This document shows positions 7,082 to 16,364 of a stretch of DNA of 32,468 nucleotides, piece after piece. A model generated the notes under the pieces. The model ran no database searches and was not told the DNA's origin. It was given only the letters and a program-made list of their open reading frames with translations. The position numbers and the translations under genes were made by a program. Each line of letters begins with the position of its first letter. Position 1 is the first letter of the stretch. Location of the stretch: NCBI GenBank assembly GCA_003240855.1, contig QFNN01000020.1:1-32468 (forward strand), given 5' to 3'. This DNA is from Sphingomonas sanxanigenens. GTDB lineage: Bacteria; Pseudomonadota; Alphaproteobacteria; Sphingomonadales; Sphingomonadaceae.

Positions 7082-8683
7082 CTACATCCGGAACAGGCCG
7101 AAGCGCGCGGCTTCGGGAATCGGGGCGTTCAGCGTCGCGGCGAAGGCGAGGCCCAGCACGTCGCGGGTCTGCGCGGGATCGATGATCCCGTCATCCCACA
7201 GCCGCGCGGTGGCGTGATAGGGATTGCCTTCATCCTCATATTTCTGGCGGATCGGCGCCTTGAAAGCCTCGGCCTGATCGGGAGTCCAGCTCTCCGCGTC
7301 GCGGTGGACGGTGGCGAGGACGCTGGCCGCCTGCTCGCCGCCCATCACGCTGATCCGGCTGTTGGGCCAGGTGAAGAGGAAGCGCGGGGAATAGGCCCGG
7401 CCACACATGCCGTAATTGCCCGCGCCGAAGCTGCCGCCGATCAGCACGGTGATCTTGGGCACGCTGGCGGTGGCGACGGCGGTGACGAGTTTTGCGCCAT
7501 GCTTTGCAATGCCCTCCGCCTCATATTTACCACCGACCATGAAGCCGGAGATGTTCTGGAGGAAGAGCAGGGGGACGCGACGCTGACAGGCCAGCTCGAT
7601 GAAATGCGCGCCCTTGAGCGCGCTTTCGCTGAACAGCACGCCGTTATTGGCGAGGATGGCGACGGGGATGCCCCAGATATGCGCGAAGCCGCAGACGAGC
7701 GAGCTGCCGAACAGCGGCTTGAACTCATTGAACTCCGATCCGTCGACGATGCGGGCGATGACCTCGTGGACATCATATGGCGCACGAACGTCGTCGGGGA
7801 CGATGCCGTAAAGCTCCTCCGGATCAAAGCGTGGCGGGCGCGGATCGCGCAGATCGAGACCCGGATCATGCGGCTTGCCGAAGGTGGAGACGATATCGCG
7901 GACGATGGTCAGCGCATGTTCGTCATTCTCGGCGAGATGATCGACCACGCCCGATTTGCGCGCGTGGAGATCGCCGCCGCCCAGATCCTCGGCCGAAATG
8001 ACCTCGCCCGTCGCCGCCTTCACCAGCGGTGGGCCGGCGAGGAAGATCGTGCCCTGATTGCGGACGATCACCGTTTCGTCCGACATAGCGGGAACATAGG
8101 CTCCGCCGGCGGTGCAGCTTCCCATCACGCAGGCGATCTGCGGGATGCCCCTGGCCGACATATTGGCCTGGTTGAAGAAGATGCGGCCGAAATGGTCGCG
8201 ATCGGGAAACACCTCGGCCTGATGCGGCAGGTTGGCGCCGCCGCTGTCGACCAGATAGATGCACGGCAGGCGATTGGCCTCGGCAATCTCCTGCGCGCGG
8301 AGATGCTTCTTGACCGTCATCGGATAATAGGTGCCGCCCTTCACCGTCGCATCGTTGCAGACGATCATGCACTGGCGGCCCGAGACGCGGCCGATGCCCG
8401 CGATCATGCCGGCCCCGGGCACTTCGCCTTCGTAAAGATCGCAGGCGGCGAGCTGGCCGATCTCGAGAAAGGGCGAGCCGGGATCGAGCAGTCGCTCGAC
8501 GCGGTCGCGGGGAAGCAGCTTGCCGCGCTCCACATGTCTGGCGCGCGCCTTCTCGCTGCCGCCGAGCGCCGCCGTCGCGACGCGGCCGCGAAGATCGTCG
8601 ACCAGCGCGCGGTTATGCGCGGCATTGGCGCGGAACTGTTCGCTGTCGGGCGACAGCTTGGTGTCGAGGTTAGGGGCGCTCAT
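7082..8683 (-). CDS. mccB: Methylcrotonyl-CoA carboxylase, carboxyltransferase beta subunit
   Basis: Transfers CO2 from carboxybiotin to 3-methylcrotonyl-CoA, giving 3-methylglutaconyl-CoA in leucine degradation. At 533 residues it has the MCC-beta length. Characteristic stretches are LLPRDRVERLLDPGSPFLEI near the N-terminus, YLVDSGGANLPHQAEVFPD, ACVMGSCTAGGAYVPAMSDE, and the C-terminal GGSFGAGNYGMCGRAYSPRF with FTWPNSRISVMGGEQAA. These forms with AGNYGMCGRAYSPRF are typical of MCC rather than propionyl-CoA carboxylase. Its ATG overlaps the stop of the dehydrogenase gene (ATGA), showing coupled translation. Confidence 0.94.
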   Translation of the reverse strand: MSAPNLDTKLSPDSEQFRANAAHNRALVDDLRGRVATAALGGSEKARARHVERGKLLPRDRVERLLDPGSPFLEIGQLAACDLYEGEVPGAGMIAGIGRVSGRQCMIVCNDATVKGGTYYPMTVKKHLRAQEIAEANRLPCIYLVDSGGANLPHQAEVFPDRDHFGRIFFNQANMSARGIPQIACVMGSCTAGGAYVPAMSDETVIVRNQGTIFLAGPPLVKAATGEVISAEDLGGGDLHARKSGVVDHLAENDEHALTIVRDIVSTFGKPHDPGLDLRDPRPPRFDPEELYGIVPDDVRAPYDVHEVIARIVDGSEFNEFKPLFGSSLVCGFAHIWGIPVAILANNGVLFSESALKGAHFIELACQRRVPLLFLQNISGFMVGGKYEAEGIAKHGAKLVTAVATASVPKITVLIGGSFGAGNYGMCGRAYSPRFLFTWPNSRISVMGGEQAASVLATVHRDAESWTPDQAEAFKAPIRQKYEDEGNPYHATARLWDDGIIDPAQTRDVLGLAFAATLNAPIPEAARFGLFRM

Positions 8684-9831
8684 GCCGCGCCAATCAGCTC
8701 CCGGCCGATGAGCATGCGCCGGATCTCGTTGGTGCCCGCGCCGATATCGAGCAGCTTGGCGTCGCGCAGGAAGCGTTCGACCGGCCAGTCCTTGGTGTAG
8801 CCCGCGCCGCCCAGCGCCTGAACCGCCTCACCCGCGACGCGGAAGGCATTTTCCGATGCGAGGAGGATTGCGCCGGCCGCGTCGAAGCGCGTCGTCCTGC
8901 CCGCATCGCACGACTTCGCGACCGCATAGACATAGGCGCGCGCCGAATTGAGCGCGACATACATGTCGGCGACCTTGGCCTGGAGGAGCTGGAAAGCGCC
9001 GATCGGCTGGCCGAACTGCTTGCGCTCGCGGACATAGGGCAGGACGACATCGAGGCAGGCCTGCATGATGCCGAGCTGGATGCCGGCAAGCACGGTGCGT
9101 TCATAGTCGAGCCCCGACATGAGCACGCCGACGCCGCCGTTGACCGGCCCCATGATATTTTCTTCGGGCACTTCGCAATCGTTGAAAACCAGCTCGGCCG
9201 TGGGGCTGCCGCGCATGCCCATCTTGTCGATTTTCTGGCCGATCGAAAATCCGGGCATGTCCTTTTCGATCAGGAAGGTGGTGATGCCGCGGCTGCCGTC
9301 CCCCGTCCTGGCATAGACGACCAGTGTATCGGCATAGGCCGCGTTGGTGATCCAGAACTTCGCGCCGTTGAGGACGTAGCCGCCCTGAACCTTGTCGGCC
9401 CTGAGCTTCATCGAGACCACGTCGGATCCGGCGCCGGCCTCCGACATGGCGAGGCTGCCGACATGCTCGCCCGAGATGAGCCTGGGGAGATATCTGGCTT
9501 TCTGATCGTCATTCGCCCAGCGGCGGATCTGGTTGACGCAGAGGTTGGAATGCGCGCCGTAGCTGAGGCCGATCGATGCCGAGGCGCGGCTCACTTCCTC
9601 GCAGGCGATGACATGCTCGAGATAGCCGAGGCCGAGGCCGCCATAATCTTCCTCCACCGTAATGCCGTGGAGGCCGAGCGCGCCCATTTCGGGCCAGAGC
9701 GATCTGGGGAACCAGTCCTCGGCGTCGATCTTCGCAGCGATGGGGGCGATGCGATCGGCGGCGAAGCGCGCTGTCGTCTCACGGATCATGTCGGCAGTCT
9801 CGCCAAGCGCGAAATCGAAATCGGGGGTCAT
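8680..9831 (-). CDS. ivd: Isovaleryl-CoA dehydrogenase
   Basis: An acyl-CoA dehydrogenase that oxidises isovaleryl-CoA to 3-methylcrotonyl-CoA with FAD. 383 residues. The IVD-type catalytic glutamate is in the G helix (GLDYERTVLAGIQLG). The position used by most other acyl-CoA dehydrogenases near the C-terminus is instead DIGAGTNEIRR, as expected for IVD. SIGLSYGAHSNLCVNQIRR and the family signature SEAGAGSDVVSMK also fit. It is the first gene of the leucine-degradation cluster; GGAGAG-rich sequence lies 10-15 nt before the ATG. The 143-nt region upstream is shared with a divergent LysR gene. Confidence 0.94.
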   Translation of the reverse strand: MTPDFDFALGETADMIRETTARFAADRIAPIAAKIDAEDWFPRSLWPEMGALGLHGITVEEDYGGLGLGYLEHVIACEEVSRASASIGLSYGAHSNLCVNQIRRWANDDQKARYLPRLISGEHVGSLAMSEAGAGSDVVSMKLRADKVQGGYVLNGAKFWITNAAYADTLVVYARTGDGSRGITTFLIEKDMPGFSIGQKIDKMGMRGSPTAELVFNDCEVPEENIMGPVNGGVGVLMSGLDYERTVLAGIQLGIMQACLDVVLPYVRERKQFGQPIGAFQLLQAKVADMYVALNSARAYVYAVAKSCDAGRTTRFDAAGAILLASENAFRVAGEAVQALGGAGYTKDWPVERFLRDAKLLDIGAGTNEIRRMLIGRELIGAA

Positions 9832-9877
9832 GGCTTTGGTCTCTCCTCTCCCCCAAGCCTAGCGGGGCCGCGCATCC

Positions 9878-9925
9878 TAGAAAAATTGAATAGATTTGAA
9901 CGATATTATTATTGCTATCTATAGA
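9878..9925. promoter_or_regulatory. AT-rich divergent control region with GATA-N10-TATC dyad
   Basis: Between ivd and the LysR gene (9832-9974), bases 9878-9925 are markedly AT-rich against a GC-rich background. They contain an inverted repeat GATA (9902-9905) and TATC (9916-9919), 18 bp overall. LysR-family regulators commonly bind interrupted dyads of about this size between themselves and a divergent target. Promoters for both genes probably lie here, but I cannot assign exact -35/-10 boxes. Confidence 0.4.
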
Positions 9926-9974
9926 GCGCTTCGCGTCGCCGTCGTGGCGTTCCGGACAGCCGGACAGGGGATTG

Positions 9975-10874
9975 ATGCTCGATCGTTATCTGCTTCGCTA
10001 TTTTCTCGCCGTGGTCGACCAGGGCAATTTTTCGCGCGCGGCGAATCATTGCAATGTGTCGCAGCCTACATTGTCGGTCGGCATCGCCAAGCTCGAACGA
10101 TTGCTGGGGCACCGGTTGTTCGAGCGATCGAACCAGCGGGTCGCGCTGACCGAGGCTGGCACGCGGCTCCAGCTTCATGCGCGGCGGATCGAACGCGAGT
10201 TCAACCTTGTCCAGCAATCGATGGAAGAGGCGATCGATATGCCGCCGCTGCGGATCGGCGTGCTCGGCAGCGTGCCCGGCGCGCTGATCGCGGCGGCGCT
10301 GGCCGAGGCCCGGCCCGCCGAGCATAACCGGTTCGAGCTGCTGTTCGGGAGCGAACGCGAACTGACCAGCGATCTTGCCAAGGGGCGGATCGACGTGGCC
10401 ATGACGCTGGTCGATCGCGGCGCTGACCGGTTCGCAGAGCGCGCGATCCTGACCGAAGGCTATGCGCTGGCCGTGCCGTCGGGGCATCGGCTGGCGGGAT
10501 GCGCAGCGATCGACGCCGAGCAACTGGGCGAGGATGTAATGATCGTCCGGCGGCATTGCGAGGCGCTGTCCGACACCAGCCGCTTCTTCACCGAGCGCGG
10601 CGTACGGCCGCATTTCGCGCTGCGTTCGACCAATGACGAGCGTGTTCTGCAGATGGTGGCGGCCGGGCTTGGCGTAACGGTGATGCCGCGATGCTATCAG
10701 GCCGAGGGGGTGTCGCGTCCCCCGCTCGCCGGGTTTGACTTTACGCGGACGTTGGGGTGGGCGGCCCGGCAGGAGGCGGAATATCTGCTCGTCGACACGC
10801 CGAGAGTGATGGCCGCGATCGCCGATCGTCTGGCGGCGCGGGGGCGGGAGGCGCAAGGCCCGGAGCGTGTGTAA
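9975..10874 (+). CDS. LysR-family transcriptional regulator
   Basis: A 299-residue regulator with an N-terminal winged helix-turn-helix (about residues 1-60; FSRAANHCNVSQPTLSVGIA, then LERLLGHRLFER) and a periplasmic-binding-like co-inducer domain (about 90-290; starts LRIGVLGSVPG). The start at 9975 places the HTH at the usual distance from the N-terminus, with AGGGG at 9966-9970; an in-frame ATG at 9912 would add 21 unrelated residues. It is divergent from ivd, so it is the best candidate regulator of the leucine cluster, in place of the MerR-type LiuR known from other proteobacteria. That link is inferred from position only. Confidence 0.88.
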   Translation: MLDRYLLRYFLAVVDQGNFSRAANHCNVSQPTLSVGIAKLERLLGHRLFERSNQRVALTEAGTRLQLHARRIEREFNLVQQSMEEAIDMPPLRIGVLGSVPGALIAAALAEARPAEHNRFELLFGSERELTSDLAKGRIDVAMTLVDRGADRFAERAILTEGYALAVPSGHRLAGCAAIDAEQLGEDVMIVRRHCEALSDTSRFFTERGVRPHFALRSTNDERVLQMVAAGLGVTVMPRCYQAEGVSRPPLAGFDFTRTLGWAARQEAEYLLVDTPRVMAAIADRLAARGREAQGPERV

Positions 10875-10875
10875 T

Positions 10876-10903
10876 GGCCCTGTCGGCTCTTTCGAGCGGG
10901 GCC
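10876..10903. terminator. Hairpin between convergent lysR and amidohydrolase genes
   Basis: The 39-nt gap between the two stops holds nested inverted repeats: GGCCC (10876-10880) with GGGCC (10899-10903), and GCTC (10886-10889) with GAGC (10894-10897) around loop TTTC. The position is right for a shared bidirectional terminator, but the stem is interrupted and no T tract follows. Confidence 0.3.
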
Positions 10904-10913
10904 GCGAGGCTTC

Positions 10914-12230
10914 TCAGGCGTTCAGCTCGTTCCGCACGGTGACGCCGCCCTTCATCACGAAGCGCACGCTGCGCAGCAGATCGATATTCGCGATCGGATC
11001 GCCCTGAACCGCGACGAGGTCGGCGAAACGGCCGGGCTGGAGCGTGCCGACGCGGTCGGATGCGCCCAGCAGATCGGCGGCGTTGCGCGTGGCGGCCTGG
11101 ATCGCCTGCATCGGGGTGAGGCCGGCGGCGACGAGATGGCCGAACTCCTCCGCCTGCCGATCGGGAAGGACGGCGTCGCTGCCGAAGGCGATGGGGACGC
11201 CCATCCTGTGCGCCTTGGCGACGGTGCGCGCGGGAATGTCGCCGACCGCGATGATCTTGTCGCGGATGACGGGATGAAGCTGTTCGGGCCGGTCGCGCGC
11301 CGTTTCGCTGCTGATCGCCAGAATCGTGAGCGTCGGCACCAGATAGACGCCGCGGTCGCGCATCGCCGCCAGCGCCGCATCATCGGCGAAAGAACCATGT
11401 TCGATCGACGCGACGCCGCCCCGGACGGCTGCGGCGATCGCTTCGCCGCCATAGGCGTGAGCGGCGACCTTCATGCCGAGCGAATGCGCGGTCTCGACCA
11501 CCGCCCTGATCTCCGCATCCGACATTAATTGCATGCCTACCGGATCGGGGGACAGGCTGGTAACCGCACCGCCGACCATGATTTTGACCAGATCGGCGCC
11601 GCGTTTCTTGCGGTCGCGCACCTGCCAGGCCGCCTGTTCGGGCGAGTCGATCGTGCGGCGACGCCAATGGGGATTGTCCAGATTCTCGTCGAAGCCGACC
11701 GAGCGATCGGCGACGCTGCCTGTCGCGCCGAGCTGTTCGAGCGCAACCCAGAGGCGGGGTCCCTGCGCCAGCCCGCGCTCGATTCCGCGCTTGAGCGCCG
11801 CATCCTCGCCCACCGAGCCGAGGACGCGCGCCGACGTGAAGCCGCGCATCAGCATTTCACGGGCATTGGCCGCGCTCTGCATGAGTGCGTCGAGTTCGCT
11901 TGCCTGGACTGCGTCGAGCACGGGGTTGAGCGAACCCGGGCGCGTATCGAGGTGGATGTGGCAGTTGATGAAGCCGGGCAGGACAGTCGATGACGACAGA
12001 TTGACGACCCGGGCGCCCGGCGGGGTGACATGGCCGGCGACGATTTCGACGATGCGATCGCGGGCGATGAGGATCGATGCGGATGAACGGGGGCCGCCGA
12101 TCCCGTCGATCAGCGTTCCCGCATGAACGACGCAGTCAATTTTTCCGGCCGCCGCCATCGAAGGCGCGCTCGCGAGAAGCGCTCCACCGACGATGAACGC
12201 GCGCCGATCCACCGATTTCCAATCGCCCAT
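10914..12230 (-). CDS. Exported metal-dependent amidohydrolase
   Basis: 438 residues of the amidohydrolase superfamily (imidazolonepropionase / Xaa-Pro dipeptidase-like group). Metal ligands are visible: HIH at 91-93, a candidate bridging Lys216 (DLVKIMVGG), His258 (AAHAYGG), His278 (SIEHGS) and Asp352 (FGSDAV). The C-terminal GRFADLVAVQGDP closes the beta-sandwich typical of the group. The N-terminus has a twin-arginine signal (DRRAFIVGG, then ALLASAPSMAAA), so the folded metalloenzyme is probably exported to the periplasm. Relatives hydrolyse dipeptides, cyclic amides or carbamates; the substrate here is not evident. The GAF-domain gene lies just upstream on the same strand, 38 nt away. Confidence 0.88.
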   Translation of the reverse strand: MGDWKSVDRRAFIVGGALLASAPSMAAAGKIDCVVHAGTLIDGIGGPRSSASILIARDRIVEIVAGHVTPPGARVVNLSSSTVLPGFINCHIHLDTRPGSLNPVLDAVQASELDALMQSAANAREMLMRGFTSARVLGSVGEDAALKRGIERGLAQGPRLWVALEQLGATGSVADRSVGFDENLDNPHWRRRTIDSPEQAAWQVRDRKKRGADLVKIMVGGAVTSLSPDPVGMQLMSDAEIRAVVETAHSLGMKVAAHAYGGEAIAAAVRGGVASIEHGSFADDAALAAMRDRGVYLVPTLTILAISSETARDRPEQLHPVIRDKIIAVGDIPARTVAKAHRMGVPIAFGSDAVLPDRQAEEFGHLVAAGLTPMQAIQAATRNAADLLGASDRVGTLQPGRFADLVAVQGDPIANIDLLRSVRFVMKGGVTVRNELNA

Positions 12231-12268
12231 GCTCGCTTCCCCCTGCAGTAAGGAAAAAGCTAGCCCAA

Positions 12269-12805
12269 TCAGAGCGCGTTGCGAAGCAGGGAAGCGTGCT
12301 CGCCTGTCGCGGATTCAAGCGCGGCGAGATTTTCGAGAATGGCGCCGGCGGATCGCGCAAGCGTTCCGATCAGCTTGATCGCTTCCGGATCGATCGGCCC
12401 TTTTGCGGCCCAGTAGGCGCCGATCGCGTATCGGGATTCATCGAAGCCGACGGGGAACATCGCCATGCTGCCGACGAAGGTGTCGCGATAATAATTGTAG
12501 ACGAGGCGCGGATCGTTGCCGACGTCGGGAATGATGATCGGCCTGCGATCGAGCATGGCCAGCCCCGAGACACACGCCTTGATCGGAAAACTCTGGCCGA
12601 CCCAGAGCGGGGCGAGCGCATCTTCCGCCACATATTCCACGTTCTCACCGCGCCTGCGGACGACGGTGATGCCGTCCGACGCCGCAATTTTGCGGGTCGA
12701 TTCACGCAGGATCGCGACGACATCGTCGATCGAGCCGGCAACGGACAAGCGCTGGATCGCCGCGACGAGCGCGCTCCACCGGGCAAGTATCGCTGGTTCG
12801 GTCAC
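12269..12805 (-). CDS. GAF-domain protein
   Basis: A 178-residue protein made almost entirely of one GAF domain, a small-ligand or redox/light sensor fold. Visible features are the IDDVVAILRESTRKIAASDG helix, the central strand GITVVRRRGENVEYVAED, and IIIPDVGNDPRLVYNYYR with later SMAMFPVGFDESRYAIGAYW. No catalytic output domain is fused. The GTG at 12805 is preferred because GGGAGGA lies 5 nt upstream (12811-12817); an in-frame ATG at 12829 would put that site inside the gene. No histidine kinase is adjacent, so the partner is unknown. Confidence 0.8.
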   Translation of the reverse strand: MTEPAILARWSALVAAIQRLSVAGSIDDVVAILRESTRKIAASDGITVVRRRGENVEYVAEDALAPLWVGQSFPIKACVSGLAMLDRRPIIIPDVGNDPRLVYNYYRDTFVGSMAMFPVGFDESRYAIGAYWAAKGPIDPEAIKLIGTLARSAGAILENLAALESATGEHASLLRNAL

Positions 12806-12859
12806 GGCTCTCCTCCCGTAATCCGTCATACGCGGCCAAGAGTTTTACATTTTAAAGTC

Positions 12860-15800
12860 CTAAGAGACTATTTTTGCAAGCCCGCGGGAAAGTTGCAGCG
12901 CGCCGTTGAGCCGGGCGGCGGGATCGCCCCAGGCGCGGGTGATGACGAGCTTGCTGTCCGGGCGCAGCCGGGCGGTGCCTTTCAGGCGATCGACATAGCC
13001 GAGCAGTCCGGGGAGATCGGGGAAATTATCCTGGAAGAAGCTGACCAGCGCACCGCGGGGGCCGGCGTCGATCTTGGCGATGTTTGCGCGCCGGGCGTTG
13101 AGCTTGATCTCGATGACGGTCAGCAGGTTCTGCGTCGCAGGCGGCAGTTTGCCGAAACGATCGATGAGTTCCGCCGCGAAAGCCTCGATGCCCTGCTTGT
13201 CCTCGATCTCGTTGAGGCGGCGATAAAGGCCCATGCGCAGATCGAGATCGGGGACGTAATCGTCGGGGATCAAGATCGGCGCGTCGACGGTGATCTGCGG
13301 CGAGAAGGATTCCTTCGCCATCGCCTTCTCTATCCCCCCCGCCTTGGCCGAGAGGATCGCTTCCTCAAGCATCGACTGGTAGAGCTCGAAGCCGACTTCC
13401 TTGATATGGCCCGACTGTTCGTCGCCGAGCAGATTGCCTGCGCCGCGAATATCGAGATCGTGGCTGGCGAGCTGGAAGCCGGCGCCCAGGCTGTCGAGAT
13501 CGGACAGCACCTTGAGGCGTTTCTCTGCGGTCTCGGTCAGCACGCGGTCATGCGTCGTCAGATAGGCGTAGGCGCGCGTTTTCGACCGGCCGACGCGACC
13601 GCGCAACTGGTAGAGCTGGGCCAGGCCGAAGCGATCGGCGCGGTGGATGACCATCGTGTTGGCGCTGGGGATGTCGATCCCGCTTTCGACGATGGTTGTC
13701 GAGACGAGCACTTCGTAGCGCTTGTCGTAGAAGGCCGACATGCGCTCCTCCACCATGCTCGCCGCCATCTGGCCGTGGGCGACGACATAGCGGACCTCGG
13801 GCACTTCCTCGCGCAGGAACTTCTCGATGTCGGGCAGGTCGGAGACGCGCGGGGTGACGAAATAGCTCTGTCCGCCCCGATAATGTTCGCGCAGCAGCGC
13901 CTCGCGGATCACGACCGGATCCCACGGCATGACATAGGTGCGCACGGCGAGGCGATCGACCGGCGGGGTCTGGATCACCGAAAGCTCACGCAGCCCCGAC
14001 ATCGCCATCTGGAGGGTGCGCGGGATCGGCGTGGCGGTGAGCGTAAGCTGATGCACGTCGGTCTTGAGCGCCTTCAGCCTTTCCTTGTGGACGACGCCGA
14101 AGCGCTGCTCCTCGTCGACGATGACGAGGCCGAGCCGCTTGAACTCGACGCCCTTGGCGATCACGGCGTGGGTGCCGATGACGATGTCGATCGTGCCGTC
14201 GATAAGCCCTTCCTTCACCGCCTTGGCTTCGCCCGCAGGGACAAGGCGTGACAGGCGGCCGATCTTGAGCGGGAAGCCGTTGAAGCGATCGACGAAGTTC
14301 ATATGGTGCTGGCGGGCGAGCAGCGTGGTGGGGCAGACCACCGCGACCTGCATCCCGGCCATCGCCGCGACGAAGGCGGCGCGCAGGGCGACCTCGGTCT
14401 TGCCGAAGCCGACATCGCCGCAGACGAGCCGGTCCATCGGGCGGCCCGAGGCGAGATCGGCGATGACGTCGCCGATCGCGCGTTCCTGATCGTCGGTTTC
14501 CTGATAGGGGAAGCGATCGACGAAGGCGGGGTAGCCGCCGCTGTCCGGTTCGGCCACCTCGGCGGGGCGGAGCGCGCGTTCGGCGGCGGTCTTGATAAGC
14601 TCGTTCGCGATCTCGCGAATCCGCTCCTTCATCTGCGCCTTGCGCCGCTGCCACGCTTCGCCGCCCAGCCGGTCGAGCGCGACGCCTTCGCTCTCGGCGC
14701 CGTAGCGCGACAGCACGTCGATATTCTCGACGGGGACGTAGAGCTTGTCGCCGCCTGCATAGGTCAGCCACACGCAGTCGTGCGGGCTCTGGCCTACCGG
14801 GATCGAGGTCAGCCCCTCGTAGCGCCCGATGCCATGATCGACATGAACGACGAGATCGCCCGGCGTGAGCGTCGCCAGCTCGGACATGAAGGCGTCGGCG
14901 CTCTTGCGCTTCTTCTGGCGGCGGACGAGGCGGTCGCCGAGCATGTCCTGCTCGGTTATCAGGGCGATGTCGGGGGTGGTGAAGCCGTGATCGAGCGGCA
15001 GCACGACGATCGCCGCGCCATAATTGGCGGCAAGGCCCAGCGCTTCCTGCCAGCTATCGGCGGCGGGAGCGGTCTTGAGGCCGTGATCGGCGAGGAGGCT
15101 GGTCAGGCGTTCGCGCGATCCGGCCGAATAGCTGGCCAAAATCAATCGCTTGCTAGCGCGCTGAAGCGAGCGGGCGTGGGCCGCGACGGCTTCATAGATA
15201 TTGGCGTTCTGTGCGCGCTCGGGCGCGAAATCGCGCGGCCCGTCGACGCGGAAATCAATCACCGCCGCGCTTTCGGGCTCGCGAAAGGGCGTGGTGAGGT
15301 GAATGGCGTTGTCGCCGACCGACTGCGCCCATTCTTCGGGCGTCAGGTAAAGCGCGGCGGGTTCGATCGGTCGATAGCTGCCGGGATCGGCCGACTGCGC
15401 ACGGACGCGATTGGCGTGATAGTCGGCGATCGCCTCGAACCGTGCTTCGGCGGCGGCGGAAGTTCCTGCGTCGCGGACGATTACCGCATCGTCGCCGAGA
15501 TGATCGAACAGGGTGGTCAGCCGGTCCTCGATCAGCGGCAGCCAGTGTTCCATGCCGGCGAGGCGGCGACCCTCGCTGATCGCCTGATAGAGCGGGTCGC
15601 CCGTCGCGGTCGCGCCGAACCGTTCGCGGTAGCGGGTGCGGAAGCGCCTGATCCCCTCCTCGTCGAGAAGCGCCTCGGACGCGGGGAGGAGAGTGAAGCC
15701 CTCGACGCGCCCGGTGGTGCGCTGATCGGCGGGGTCGAAGCGGCGGACGCTTTCGATCTCGTCGCCGAAGAAATCGAGGCGCAGCGCCTGCTCCTCGCCC

Positions 15801-16321
15801 GAGGGGAAGAGGTCGACAAGGCCGCCGCGCACCGCGAACTCGCCGGGATCGGCCACGGTCTCGACGCGGACATAGCCGTTGGACTGGAGCAGCTCTGCAA
15901 GCCGGTCGCGGTCGATGCGCTCGCCGGGCGCAAGCCGCGCGACGAGCTGGCGGATGCGGAAGGGCGTCAGTGTGCGCTGCGTGGCGGCATTGAGCGTGGT
16001 GACGAGAAGCTGAGGCCCTTTGGGCTTCGCCTGCAGCGCGTGGAGCGCCGCGAGCCGATCCGACGTCGAGCGCAGCGACGGCGAAGCGCGATCATAGGGA
16101 AGGCAATCCCAGGCGGGAAAGCTCAGCACGTCCAGCTCGGGCGCGAAATAGGCGGCCGTCTCGGCAAGGCTGCGCATCGCCTGCTCGTCCGATGCGATGA
16201 ACACCGCGCGACTCTTCGATGCGCGCGCGAGATCGGCCGTCAGCCATGGCAGAAAGCCGGCGGGGGCGCCTGCGAGGGTCAGCGGCGATTGGGCGCGGAG
16301 GATCTTCTGAAGATCGGTCAT
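12860..16321 (-). CDS. mfd: Transcription-repair coupling factor
   Basis: The DNA translocase that displaces RNA polymerase stalled at DNA lesions and recruits UvrA. 1153 residues, the normal length. The N-terminal UvrB-like module spans about 1-400. The RNA-polymerase-interacting domain follows at about 485-545 (PGDLVVHVDHGIGRYEGL). The translocase module has Walker A GDVGFGKT (635-642), DEEQ (736-739), ATPIPRTLQMAMSGLRELSV and the RG motif region LYQLRGRVGRSKTRAYAYL. The C-terminal TRCF domain (about 1000-1150; ITVDAPILIPDDYVPDLDLR) is complete. It lies 109 nt downstream of sdhE on the same strand. Confidence 0.97.
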   Translation of the reverse strand: MTDLQKILRAQSPLTLAGAPAGFLPWLTADLARASKSRAVFIASDEQAMRSLAETAAYFAPELDVLSFPAWDCLPYDRASPSLRSTSDRLAALHALQAKPKGPQLLVTTLNAATQRTLTPFRIRQLVARLAPGERIDRDRLAELLQSNGYVRVETVADPGEFAVRGGLVDLFPSGEEQALRLDFFGDEIESVRRFDPADQRTTGRVEGFTLLPASEALLDEEGIRRFRTRYRERFGATATGDPLYQAISEGRRLAGMEHWLPLIEDRLTTLFDHLGDDAVIVRDAGTSAAAEARFEAIADYHANRVRAQSADPGSYRPIEPAALYLTPEEWAQSVGDNAIHLTTPFREPESAAVIDFRVDGPRDFAPERAQNANIYEAVAAHARSLQRASKRLILASYSAGSRERLTSLLADHGLKTAPAADSWQEALGLAANYGAAIVVLPLDHGFTTPDIALITEQDMLGDRLVRRQKKRKSADAFMSELATLTPGDLVVHVDHGIGRYEGLTSIPVGQSPHDCVWLTYAGGDKLYVPVENIDVLSRYGAESEGVALDRLGGEAWQRRKAQMKERIREIANELIKTAAERALRPAEVAEPDSGGYPAFVDRFPYQETDDQERAIGDVIADLASGRPMDRLVCGDVGFGKTEVALRAAFVAAMAGMQVAVVCPTTLLARQHHMNFVDRFNGFPLKIGRLSRLVPAGEAKAVKEGLIDGTIDIVIGTHAVIAKGVEFKRLGLVIVDEEQRFGVVHKERLKALKTDVHQLTLTATPIPRTLQMAMSGLRELSVIQTPPVDRLAVRTYVMPWDPVVIREALLREHYRGGQSYFVTPRVSDLPDIEKFLREEVPEVRYVVAHGQMAASMVEERMSAFYDKRYEVLVSTTIVESGIDIPSANTMVIHRADRFGLAQLYQLRGRVGRSKTRAYAYLTTHDRVLTETAEKRLKVLSDLDSLGAGFQLASHDLDIRGAGNLLGDEQSGHIKEVGFELYQSMLEEAILSAKAGGIEKAMAKESFSPQITVDAPILIPDDYVPDLDLRMGLYRRLNEIEDKQGIEAFAAELIDRFGKLPPATQNLLTVIEIKLNARRANIAKIDAGPRGALVSFFQDNFPDLPGLLGYVDRLKGTARLRPDSKLVITRAWGDPAARLNGALQLSRGLAKIVS

Positions 16322-16346
16322 GCGGACTGGCGTGGTTTTCGTGTGT

Positions 16347-16364
16347 CCCGAGCGAAGTCGAAGG
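16347..16364. repeat. Short intergenic repeat-like motif
   Basis: The sequence CCCGAGCGAAGTCGAAGG lies in the 109-nt gap between mfd and sdhE. From general knowledge, this motif family ('TTCGACTTCGCTCGGG' and relatives) recurs in intergenic regions of many sphingomonad genomes, often as one arm of a palindrome. Only one arm is visible here. No second copy was seen in this window. Confidence 0.35.

Noticed and set aside
7214..8800. A 528-codon open frame antisense to mccB
   Set aside because: It is an artefact of GC-rich third positions; the minus-strand product has full carboxyltransferase signatures and a coupled start.
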